DNA from: Firmicutes bacterium CAG:646
GTDB lineage: Bacteria; Bacillota; Clostridia; Lachnospirales; Lachnospiraceae
Length of the DNA stretch: 6,569 nt
Reading direction: 5' to 3'
NCBI GenBank assembly: GCA_000432335.1
Contig: HF995409.1
Location: 1-6,569, forward strand
In this document: one piece after another, positions 1 to 5,742 of the stretch
Position numbering within the stretch: the first letter of the stretch is position 1
Layout of the letters: each line of letters begins with the position of its first letter
Program-made: the position numbers and the translations under genes
The notes under the pieces: generated by a model
Database searches by the model: none
Seen by the model: only the letters and a program-made list of their open reading frames with translations
What the model was told of the DNA's origin: nothing

Positions 1-24
1 GGACATCTGTATGGCTGAACTGTT
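1..24. repeat. 3' tail of a dispersed intergenic repeat (partial copy)
   Basis: Bases 4-24 are identical over 21 positions to bases 596-616, the end of the structured repeat upstream of tyrS; the shared block begins CATCTGTATG and ends GCTGAACTGTT. Only the tail is in the window, so the rest of this copy presumably lies upstream. After the identical block both copies continue with a similar GAAATTT stretch (27-33 and 617-623). A 21-base exact match in about 600 bases of non-coding DNA is very unlikely by chance. What precedes base 1 is not visible, so whether this is a full or truncated copy is unknown. Confidence 0.75.
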
Positions 25-56
25 ACGAAATTTGAAATCAGTTCTGCGAAAAGTCC

Positions 57-85
57 TTGACAAAAAATGAGGGAATTTGTATACT
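57..85 (+). promoter_or_regulatory. sigma-A type promoter for the tyrS-alaS leader
   Basis: The -35 box is TTGACA (57-62), a perfect match to consensus. The -10 box is TATACT (80-85), matching 5 of 6 positions, and the spacer is the optimal 17 bases. The start of transcription is expected near 91-94. This strong promoter sits just before the T-box leader, which fits control by premature termination rather than by initiation. Confidence 0.88.
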
Positions 86-103
86 CTGAATTGTATAGAA
101 AAG

Positions 104-382
104 CAAAGATAAGAACAAGTAGCAGTAAAGAAAGCGGACAGAGAGGCGCCGGCTGGTGAGAGGCCCCCGTGGAATTTCCTGTGAATACCTCTTGGAGCTT
201 CGCACCGAATTTGTTCATGGAGATGAAGATAGTAGGCTGTGACGGAAGGACCTCCGTTATACGGGTCAGAGTATTGCAGGAGCAGTACTTACAGAGGCAG
301 GGAACGTGAGTTGTCTGTGAATTTAGGTGGTAACACGGGATCTTTTCCCGTCCTAAAAGGGCGGAGAACAGGTCCCTTTTTT
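104..382 (+). promoter_or_regulatory. tyrosine-specific T-box leader (riboswitch) of tyrS
   Basis: This leader RNA senses uncharged tRNA-Tyr and then lets transcription continue into tyrS. The T-box core AGGTGGTAACACGGG is at 325-339. Its TGGT (328-331) would pair with the tRNA 3' end; the last U fits an A discriminator, as expected for tRNA-Tyr. In Stem I the distal GGCTGGTGAGAGG (151-163) matches the usual conserved loop region. The specifier side reads GAATACC (184-189... region 183-189), giving codon UAC (186-188) for tyrosine. Small stems are visible at 242-246/253-257 and 271-288. The antiterminator can form from CGGGA (336-340) with TCCCG (346-350) plus AGG (325-327) with CCT (352-354). 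Specifier, discriminator and downstream gene all agree on tyrosine. The 5' end is approximate. Confidence 0.93.
336..382 (+). terminator. T-box regulated intrinsic terminator
   Basis: The terminator form uses bases also needed by the antiterminator. GGGATC (337-342) can pair with GGTCCC (371-376), one pair being a G-U wobble. An inner hairpin CCGTCCT (348-354)/AGGGCGG (358-364) fits inside it, and six T follow (377-382). A shorter alternative, AAAAGGG (355-361) with CCCTTTT (374-380), ends at the same T run. With charged tRNA-Tyr this should stop transcription before tyrS. Confidence 0.85.
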
Positions 383-404
383 GTGAAATTGATATAGGAT
401 AGCA

Positions 405-616
405 CGCAAACGATGGAATCATTTTAAGCTCAGTCTGCGCTCCCTTTGAGCCTGAAGTCTCAAAGATGTGCTCGACAAATTCGCTAAAAATGGTTCAATC
501 GTTTCGCTGACTGTCTAATTCAGCCTGAGCCATTCGTAAAACCGCATTGTGTGATTATCGTGGCTAACGCCACTGTTTTGCTCACAAACAAGCGGCATCT
601 GTATGGCTGAACTGTT
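405..616. repeat. structured non-coding repeat element between the T-box terminator and tyrS
   Basis: This stretch has no credible reading frame but strong symmetry. Domain A is one long imperfect hairpin: 408-425 pairs with 487-504 over 18 positions (one G-U, one mismatch). It continues inward with 427-429/483-485, 433-435/474-476, 437-440/468-471 and a perfect 7-bp tip, CTTTGAG (444-450)/CTCAAAG (459-465). Domain B is a second hairpin: CCGC/GCGG (542-545/592-595), TTGT/ACAA (547-550/588-591), GTGA/TCAC (551-554/582-585) and the tip GTGGC-TAAC-GCCAC (560-573). TTCAGCC (519-525) can pair with GGCTGAA (605-611) to enclose domain B. The last 21 bases recur at 4-24, which marks this as a repeat and fixes its 3' end near 616; the 5' end is set only by the hairpin. 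It could be a miniature mobile element, a structured RNA domain or both. I do not recognise a named family. Confidence 0.72.
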
Positions 617-621
617 GAAAT

Positions 622-644
622 TTTACAAAACAGGGACTTGTAAA
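622..644 (+). other. short inverted repeat in the tyrS leader
   Basis: TTTACAA (622-628) and TTGTAAA (638-644) form a perfect 7-bp, A/T-rich hairpin with a 9-base loop, just after the repeat element. It has no T run and is too weak to be a convincing terminator. The rest of 645-688 shows nothing I can name. Confidence 0.3.
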
Positions 645-702
645 GAGCAGAAGGCGCTGGCTCCGCTATAGATAAAAAGTGATTGTGTAAAGGAGAACGA
701 AG

Positions 703-1926
703 ATGAAGATTTATGATGAATTAGTTGCCCGTGGGCTGATCGCTCAGGTAACGGATGAAGAAGAGATTAAGGAACTGATCAATAACGGAAAGGCTACTTT
801 TTATATTGGGTTTGACCCGACCGCGGACAGTCTGCATGTGGGACATTTTATGGCGCTGTGTCTGATGAAGCGTTTGCAGATGGCGGGAAATAAGCCTATC
901 GCGTTGATTGGAGGCGGTACTGGTATGATCGGTGATCCGTCAGGAAGAAGTGACATGCGTCAGATGATGACTCCGGAAACCATCCAGCACAACTGTGATT
1001 GCTTTAAAAAACAGATGGAGCGTTTTATTGATTTTTCTGATGGAAAAGCCATGATGGTAAACAATGCGGAATGGCTGATGGATCTGAATTACATTGATTT
1101 CCTGCGGGATATCGGACCTCATTTTTCTGTAAATCGTATGCTGACTGCGGAGTGCTACAAACAGCGTATGGAAAAAGGGTTAAGTTTCCTGGAGTTTAAC
1201 TACATGATCATGCAGAGTTTTGATTTTTACATGCTGTACCAGAAATACGGCTGTAATATGCAGTTTGGCGGGGATGACCAGTGGAGCAATATGCTGGGCG
1301 GAACAGAGCTGATCCGCCGTAAGCTGGGTAAAAATGCCTGCGCAATGACAATTACCCTGCTGTTAAATTCCGAAGGCAAAAAAATGGGAAAAACTCAGTC
1401 CGGCGCTGTATGGCTGGATCCAAACAAAACTTCTCCTTTTGATTTTTACCAGTACTGGAGAAATGTGGCAGATGCAGATGTATTAAAATGTATCCGCATG
1501 CTTACCTTCCTGCCGCTGGAGCAGATCGATGAGATGGATCACTGGGAGGGAAGCCAGTTAAATAAGGCAAAAGAGATCCTGGCTTACGAACTGACTGCTC
1601 TGGTACACGGAGAAGAGGAAGCAAAGAAAGCGCAGGAGGGAGCAAGAGCGCTGTTTTCAGCAGGAAATGCGGAAAATATGCCGACTGCTGAACTGACAGA
1701 AGAGGATTTTCAGGATGGCGCCATTGACCTGATCAGTCTGCTGTGTAAAGCGGAGCTGGTAGCATCCCGTTCCGAAGGCCGCCGTGCGATCGAGCAGGGA
1801 GGGGTATCGGTAGATGGAGAAAAAATCACAGATATCCGTCATACGGTGAAAAAAGAAGAGATTTCGGAAGATGGTCTTGTATTAAAACGAGGCAAGAAGA
1901 AATTCAAAAAAATAATTTGCAAATAG
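703..1926 (+). CDS. tyrS: Tyrosyl-tRNA synthetase (TyrRS)
   Basis: This cytoplasmic enzyme joins tyrosine to tRNA-Tyr using ATP. The product is 407 residues, close to the usual 400-430 for bacterial TyrRS. The class I Rossmann domain opens with YIGFDPTADSLHVGH, where Y34, D38, T40, H45 and H48 match the tyrosine and ATP residues of the Geobacillus enzyme at the same numbers. D78 lies in MIGDPSGR. Y167, Q171 and D174 form the second half of the amino-acid pocket, followed by GGDDQWSN (189-196). The KMSKS-type signature is KMGKT (227-231), a normal variant in this family. A C-terminal S4 RNA-binding domain covers about 343-402 and the tail is lysine-rich. The start is supported by AAAGGAG (689-695), 7 bases before the ATG. 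Expression should depend on the tyrosine T-box upstream. The leader between terminator and start codon is unusually long (320 bases) because of the repeat. Confidence 0.98.
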   Translation: MKIYDELVARGLIAQVTDEEEIKELINNGKATFYIGFDPTADSLHVGHFMALCLMKRLQMAGNKPIALIGGGTGMIGDPSGRSDMRQMMTPETIQHNCDCFKKQMERFIDFSDGKAMMVNNAEWLMDLNYIDFLRDIGPHFSVNRMLTAECYKQRMEKGLSFLEFNYMIMQSFDFYMLYQKYGCNMQFGGDDQWSNMLGGTELIRRKLGKNACAMTITLLLNSEGKKMGKTQSGAVWLDPNKTSPFDFYQYWRNVADADVLKCIRMLTFLPLEQIDEMDHWEGSQLNKAKEILAYELTALVHGEEEAKKAQEGARALFSAGNAENMPTAELTEEDFQDGAIDLISLLCKAELVASRSEGRRAIEQGGVSVDGEKITDIRHTVKKEEISEDGLVLKRGKKKFKKIICK

Positions 1927-1932
1927 TTTCTT

Positions 1933-1960
1933 TTGAAAGCTAAATGTGTTAAGATAAAAT
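1933..1960 (+). promoter_or_regulatory. possible weak promoter for alaS
   Basis: TTGAAA (1933-1938) and TAAAAT (1955-1960) each match consensus at 5 of 6 positions, with a 16-base spacer. Transcription would begin near 1967, giving a leader of about 24 bases that still includes the alaS ribosome-binding site. The region is A/T-rich, so a chance match is possible. If real, alaS would have a tyrosine-independent supply. Confidence 0.4.
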
Positions 1961-1976
1961 TTATTGAAAACCCAAG

Positions 1977-1982
1977 AGGAGG
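1977..1982 (+). promoter_or_regulatory. ribosome-binding site that fixes the alaS start at GTG 1991
   Basis: The perfect AGGAGG lies 8 bases before GTG at 1991. The only earlier in-frame start, TTG at 1964, would put this site inside the gene and has no Shine-Dalgarno of its own. Confidence 0.85.
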
Positions 1983-1990
1983 AAATAACA

Positions 1991-4630
1991 GTGAAGAAGT
2001 ATGGAGTAAATGAACTTCGCCAGATGTTTTTGGACTTTTTTGATAGCAAAGATCATCTGGTGATGAAAAGTTTTTCTCTGGTACCCCAGAATGATAAGAG
2101 CCTTCTTCTGATTAATGCAGGTATGGCTCCTTTAAAACCATATTTTACCGGGGCAGAGATTCCGCCCAGAACCCGGGTGGCAACCTGCCAGAAGTGTATC
2201 CGTACAGGAGATATTGAAAATGTAGGAAAGACAGCGCGTCATGGAACATTTTTTGAAATGCTGGGTAATTTTTCCTTTGGTGATTATTTTAAACATGAAG
2301 CCATTGCCTGGTCCTGGGAATTTCTTACAAAGGTAGTGGGACTGGACCCGGAGCGTCTCTATCCGTCTGTTTATGTGGAAGACGATGAGGCTTTTGAGAT
2401 ATGGAATAAAGAAGTGGGTATTCCGGCAGAACGGATTTTCCGTTTTGGAAAAGAGGACAACTTCTGGGAGCATGGAGCAGGTCCCTGCGGTCCCTGTTCT
2501 GAGATTTACTACGACAGAGGAGAAAAATACGGCTGTGGAAAACCGGATTGTACCGTAGGCTGCGAGTGCGACCGTTACATCGAAGTGTGGAATAATGTAT
2601 TTACCCAGTTTGAAAATGATGGGGAAGGTCATTATGAGACACTGCAGCAGAAAAATATCGATACCGGTATGGGACTGGAACGTCTGGCAGTGATAGTGCA
2701 GGATGTAGATTCTATTTTTGATGTGGATACCATCTGCGCTCTGAGAAATAAAGTCTGTGAAGTTGCAGGGGTAACTTATGGAGAGAATCACGATGCGGAC
2801 GTGTCCATCCGTCTGATTACCGATCATATGCGTTCCGCTACCTTCCTGATTTCTGACGGTGTTATGCCGACCAATGAGGGAAGAGGTTATGTTCTTCGCC
2901 GTCTGATCCGTCGGGCAGCCCGCCATGGTCGTCTGCTGGGTATTCAGGGACAGTTTTTGGCAGAACTGAGTACTACAGTGATCGAAGGTTCTAAGGATGG
3001 CTATCCGGAGCTGGAAGAGAAGAAAGACTTTATTCTGAACGTGCTGAACAATGAAGAGAGCCAGTTTAACAAGACCATCGATCAGGGTCTGAAGATCCTT
3101 GGAGATATGGAAACTGCCATGAAAGAAGCGGGAGAAAATACGCTGAGCGGTCAGGATGCGTTCAAATTATACGATACGTATGGATTCCCGATGGATCTGA
3201 CAAAAGAAATTCTGGAAGAAAAAGGATATTCCATTGATGAAGCAGGATTTAAGGCAGAGATGGAAGCACAGAGAAAACGTGCCCGCGAAAGCCGTGAAGT
3301 GACGAATTATATGGGAGCCGAGGCAACGGTGTACGATGAGATCGATACTTCTGTCACTACAGAATTTACAGGATATGACCGTTTGTCAGATACTTCAGCA
3401 GTAGCCGTTCTTACGACAGAGAAAGAGATCGTTACTTCTCTGATGGAAGGACAGAAGGGAACGATTTTCGTGGAGAAGACTCCATTTTACGCTACCATGG
3501 GCGGACAGGAAGGCGATACCGGCGTGATCACCGGAGCAAACGGAACCTTCCGGGTAGAAGATACCATTAAGCTGCGGGGCGGAAAATACGGTCATGTGGG
3601 AACCATGATTTCCGGTATGATCACCAAGGGCGAAGAGGTGAAGCTGGAAGTAGCAGGGGAAGAGAGAAACGCTACCTGTAAGAATCACAGCGCTACCCAT
3701 CTTTTACAGAAAGCTCTGAAGACTGTTCTGGGCGCTCATGTGGAACAGAAAGGTTCTCTGGTAACGCCTACTCGTCTTCGTTTTGACTTTGCACATTTCC
3801 AGTCTATGACACCGGAAGAGATCGCAAAAGTGGAAGAACTGGTAAATAAAGAGATTCAGGCAGGTCTGGAAGTAAAGACGCAGATCATGGGAATCGAAGA
3901 GGCGAAAAAGACAGGAGCCATGGCTCTGTTTGGCGAAAAATACAGAGATGAAGTAAGAGTTGTGTCTATGGGAGATTTTTCCGTAGAGCTGTGTGGAGGA
4001 ACCCATGTGGCAAATACATCTGCAATCACCTTATTTAAAATTATTTCTGAGGCTGGCGTAGCGGCTGGTGTTCGCCGTATCGAGGCGCTCACAGGAAATA
4101 ATGTGCTGGAATATTACCGTGGTCTGGAAAATCAACTCCACACTGTGGCAAAGGCGCTGAAGACAACTCCGGCAGAGATTACAGATAAGATTGCGCATCT
4201 TCAGAAAGAACTGAAAGAACTTCACAGTGAGAACGAGTCCTTAAAGAGCAAGATGGCGCAGGAGTCTCTGGGAAATGTAATGGATCAGGTAGTGGAGGTC
4301 AAAGGCGTGAAAGTTCTGGCATCTGCAGTGGAAGGCGTGGATATGAACGGCCTCCGTGATCTGGGAGATCAGCTGAAAGAAAAGCTGGGCGAAGGCGTGG
4401 TTGTTCTGGCTTCCGCAAAAGATGGAAAAGTCAGCCTTCTGGCAATGGCAACTCAGGAAGCGATGAATCGAGGCGCTCATGCAGGTAATCTGATCAAAGC
4501 GGCAGCAGCTATTGTAGGCGGTGGCGGCGGCGGTCGTCCGAATATGGCGCAGGCCGGCGGAAAGAATCCGGAGAAGATTGGAGAAGCCATCAGCAAGGTT
4601 CAGGAATTAGTGGAAGATCAGCTGAACTAA
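1991..4630 (+). CDS. alaS: Alanyl-tRNA synthetase (AlaRS)
   Basis: This class II enzyme charges tRNA-Ala and clears mischarged serine or glycine. From GTG at 1991 it is 879 residues, a typical length. The N-terminus (YGVNELRQMFLDFF) aligns with the usual AlaRS start, whereas the extra nine residues from TTG 1964 do not. The catalytic core spans about 1-240, with motif 2 in RHGTFFEMLGNFSFGDYFK (83-101) and motif 3 in GMGLERLA (226-233). A tRNA-recognition region follows to about 460. The editing domain has its metal ligands intact: H566 and H570 (HSATH) and C668 and H672 (CGGTH). A coiled-coil stretch lies near 729-756. The C-Ala/DHHA1 domain carries the glycine-rich GGGGGGRPNMAQAGG (843-857). 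An insert with Cys at 182, 187, 191 and 193 follows the CGPCSE motif and may bind metal. The gene lies 64 bases after tyrS with no terminator between, so it is probably co-transcribed under the tyrosine T-box. No alanine T-box is visible. Confidence 0.98.
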   Translation: MKKYGVNELRQMFLDFFDSKDHLVMKSFSLVPQNDKSLLLINAGMAPLKPYFTGAEIPPRTRVATCQKCIRTGDIENVGKTARHGTFFEMLGNFSFGDYFKHEAIAWSWEFLTKVVGLDPERLYPSVYVEDDEAFEIWNKEVGIPAERIFRFGKEDNFWEHGAGPCGPCSEIYYDRGEKYGCGKPDCTVGCECDRYIEVWNNVFTQFENDGEGHYETLQQKNIDTGMGLERLAVIVQDVDSIFDVDTICALRNKVCEVAGVTYGENHDADVSIRLITDHMRSATFLISDGVMPTNEGRGYVLRRLIRRAARHGRLLGIQGQFLAELSTTVIEGSKDGYPELEEKKDFILNVLNNEESQFNKTIDQGLKILGDMETAMKEAGENTLSGQDAFKLYDTYGFPMDLTKEILEEKGYSIDEAGFKAEMEAQRKRARESREVTNYMGAEATVYDEIDTSVTTEFTGYDRLSDTSAVAVLTTEKEIVTSLMEGQKGTIFVEKTPFYATMGGQEGDTGVITGANGTFRVEDTIKLRGGKYGHVGTMISGMITKGEEVKLEVAGEERNATCKNHSATHLLQKALKTVLGAHVEQKGSLVTPTRLRFDFAHFQSMTPEEIAKVEELVNKEIQAGLEVKTQIMGIEEAKKTGAMALFGEKYRDEVRVVSMGDFSVELCGGTHVANTSAITLFKIISEAGVAAGVRRIEALTGNNVLEYYRGLENQLHTVAKALKTTPAEITDKIAHLQKELKELHSENESLKSKMAQESLGNVMDQVVEVKGVKVLASAVEGVDMNGLRDLGDQLKEKLGEGVVVLASAKDGKVSLLAMATQEAMNRGAHAGNLIKAAAAIVGGGGGGRPNMAQAGGKNPEKIGEAISKVQELVEDQLN

Positions 4631-4653
4631 TTTAAAAAAATACGAAAAATCAG

Positions 4654-4681
4654 TTGACGTTCTGAGAAAATCTGGTATAAT
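4654..4681 (+). promoter_or_regulatory. extended -10 promoter for rpsU
   Basis: TTGACG (4654-4659) and a perfect TATAAT (4676-4681) are 16 bases apart. TGG directly before the -10 box (4673-4675) gives the extended -10 form. Transcription should start near 4688. No terminator is seen between alaS and this promoter, so some alaS transcripts may also run into rpsU. Confidence 0.85.
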
Positions 4682-4708
4682 CAATATCAGTGCAATAAAA
4701 TACCCAAA

Positions 4709-4736
4709 CAGTTGTATTCTGCACAATCTACAACTG
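4709..4736 (+). promoter_or_regulatory. leader hairpin abutting the rpsU ribosome-binding site
   Basis: CAGTTGTA (4709-4716) and TACAACTG (4729-4736) form a perfect 8-bp stem with a 12-base loop in the rpsU 5' leader. The last G of the stem is the first base of the purine run GGAGGGAGG (4736-4744). The hairpin could influence ribosome access or mRNA stability. A control role, such as feedback by S21, is inference only. Confidence 0.5.
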
Positions 4737-4758
4737 GAGGGAGGTTAGGTGTGAGTCT

Positions 4759-4935
4759 ATGTCAAACGTTATCGTAAAAGAAAACGAGACTTTAGATAGT
4801 GCTCTGCGTAGATTTAAACGTAGCTGTGCCAAAGCAGGCATTCAGCAGGAGATCCGTAAGAGAGAGCATTACGAGAAACCAAGTGTTCGTCGTAAGAAAA
4901 AATCTGAAGCTGCGAGAAAACGTAAATATAATTAA
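4759..4935 (+). CDS. rpsU: 30S ribosomal protein S21
   Basis: The gene encodes a 58-residue, strongly basic protein beginning MSNVIVKENETLDSALRRFK and ending EAARKRKYN, which I recognise as ribosomal protein S21. S21 sits on the small ribosomal subunit platform near the 3' end of 16S rRNA and assists initiation on mRNA. RSCAKAGI (21-28) and the Lys/Arg-rich C-terminal half, with REHYEKPSVRRKKK (35-48), are typical, and the length is normal for Firmicutes. Two purine runs precede the ATG: GGAGGGAGG (4736-4744), rather far at 14 bases, and AGGTG (4747-4751) at 7 bases. A GTG at 4749 runs straight into a stop, so ATG 4759 is the start. The gene has its own promoter, leader hairpin and terminator, forming a one-gene unit. 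Confidence 0.97.
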   Translation: MSNVIVKENETLDSALRRFKRSCAKAGIQQEIRKREHYEKPSVRRKKKSEAARKRKYN

Positions 4936-4945
4936 TTTGTGCGTA

Positions 4946-4962
4946 TCCGACAGATAGTCGGA
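4946..4962 (+). other. hairpin in the rpsU 3' untranslated region
   Basis: TCCGAC (4946-4951) and GTCGGA (4957-4962) form a perfect 6-bp stem with loop AGATA, beginning 10 bases after the rpsU stop codon. It has no T run, so it is not a terminator. It may stabilise the mRNA 3' end. Confidence 0.45.
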
Positions 4963-4966
4963 GAAG

Positions 4967-5012
4967 AGAGGCTGTTGCTCGGCGAATAAGATCGTGGGCA
5001 GCAGTCTTTTTT
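4967..5012 (+). terminator. intrinsic terminator after rpsU
   Basis: CTGTTGCTC (4972-4980) pairs with GGGCAGCAG (4996-5004) over 9 positions, including two G-U pairs. AGA/TCT (4967-4969/5005-5007) extends it past a two-base bulge, and a run of six T (5007-5012) follows. This closes the rpsU unit. Confidence 0.85.
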
Positions 5013-5096
5013 GTGTAGAAACAAACGGCAATGTTTGCATTTTTCTGAAGTTTTCTTTAACATTGACGGTTTTCGATAGATTTTTTACCAGGGCTG

Positions 5097-5105
5097 TGAT
5101 AGAAT
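5097..5105 (+). promoter_or_regulatory. possible extended -10 promoter for the CmpB-like gene and dacF
   Basis: TGA followed by TAGAAT (5100-5105) matches an extended -10 element, with 5 of 6 bases in the hexamer. The -35 region near 5077 is poor, which extended -10 promoters tolerate. A start near 5112 gives a leader of about 40 bases. The preceding terminator means the downstream genes need a promoter in this gap, and this is the best candidate. Confidence 0.45.
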
Positions 5106-5151
5106 GGCAACAGCTTATTATAGAAAAAGAAAGGGGAATGAGGGGGAATTT

Positions 5152-5691
5152 ATGATGGCTTGGACACATACGGTATATGGAACAGATTGGTATCATTTGA
5201 TACAGTGGTTTATTTTATATAGTTTTCTGGGGTGGCTGGTGGAGTCCATTTATATGTCGTTTTGCAACAGGAAACTGACAAACCGGGGCTTTGCATTTTC
5301 GCCGTTTTGCCCTATTTATGCGGTGGGGGCTCTTTCGGTATATGCAATCTTAAGACCGGTATCAGATAATTATATTGTGCTGTATTTTGCGGGGGCGGCG
5401 GTGGCTACTTTTTTGGAGTATATTACTGCAGTCATCATGCAGAGAACGCTGGGAAATGTATGGTGGGACTATCATGAGAAACCATTTAATTATAAAGGGA
5501 TTCTCTGTCTGGAAAGTACGGTTGCCTGGGGTTTTTATACGTTGATCCTGTTTGCGTTTCTTCAGGGATTTGTGGAAATGCTGGTGAATAGCTATTCGTA
5601 TCGTACCGGGATGATTCTGGCGACGGTGGTGATTCTGGTATATGGTTTTGATTTCTTTTTGCATCTGTTCCGGGCAAAGACGAAAGCATAA
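5152..5691 (+). CDS. CmpB-like integral membrane protein (putative ABC transporter family)
   Basis: The product is 179 residues with about five membrane helices: roughly 14-34, 50-68, 73-94, 116-140 and 153-172. Its pattern YSFLGWLVESIYMS (23-36), RKLTNRGFAFSPFCPIY (40-56), FLEY (87-90), GNVWWDYHEKPFNYKGILCLES (101-122) matches what I know of the family annotated as putative ABC-transporter type IV / CmpB (Pfam ABC_trans_CmpB). That name is historical: there is no ATP-binding domain here, and the substrate and role of the family are not established as far as I know. The start is ATG 5152 (or 5155), preceded by AGGGGG (5141-5146). The earlier in-frame ATG at 5104 overlaps the proposed -10 box and lacks a ribosome-binding site. 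dacF follows after 51 bases without a terminator, so the two are probably co-transcribed, hinting at an envelope-related role. Confidence 0.85.
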   Translation: MMAWTHTVYGTDWYHLIQWFILYSFLGWLVESIYMSFCNRKLTNRGFAFSPFCPIYAVGALSVYAILRPVSDNYIVLYFAGAAVATFLEYITAVIMQRTLGNVWWDYHEKPFNYKGILCLESTVAWGFYTLILFAFLQGFVEMLVNSYSYRTGMILATVVILVYGFDFFLHLFRAKTKA

Positions 5692-5742
5692 AATACTACC
5701 CTTTGCCGTATAGTAAAACAAGAGGCTGTAATGAGGGGTAAT

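Noticed and set aside
515..598. 27-codon reading frame on the minus strand inside the repeat (begins MPLVCEQNSG)
   Set aside because: It has no ribosome-binding site, and its codons coincide with the arms of the domain B hairpin. The symmetry explains the sequence better than coding does.
638..672. Possible promoter TTGTAA (638-643) with TATAGA (667-672) just before tyrS
   Set aside because: The spacer is 23 bases, too long for a sigma-A promoter, and no better -35 box fits.
1964..1990. Upstream TTG start for alaS adding nine residues
   Set aside because: The added residues are encoded by the Shine-Dalgarno region itself, and the family N-terminus fits GTG at 1991 with AGGAGG 8 bases before it.
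2132..2926. 264-codon open frame on the minus strand
   Set aside because: It is wholly inside alaS, whose catalytic motifs are intact in the same interval. It shows no domain and no supporting start signal.
5022..5044. Possible second terminator (CAAAC/GTTTG hairpin followed by T-rich sequence)
   Set aside because: The stem is only 5 bp and A/T-rich, and the T run is interrupted. The strong terminator at 4967-5012 already accounts for the end of the rpsU transcript.
5063..5105. TTGACG at 5063-5068 as -35 for the -10 box at 5100
   Set aside because: The spacing is 31 bases, far from the 16-18 needed, and no -10-like hexamer lies at the correct distance.
5104..5151. Upstream ATG start for the CmpB-like gene
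   Set aside because: The ATG falls within the proposed -10 box (5100-5105), has no ribosome-binding site and adds a polar segment not expected for the family. ATG 5152 has AGGGGG correctly placed.
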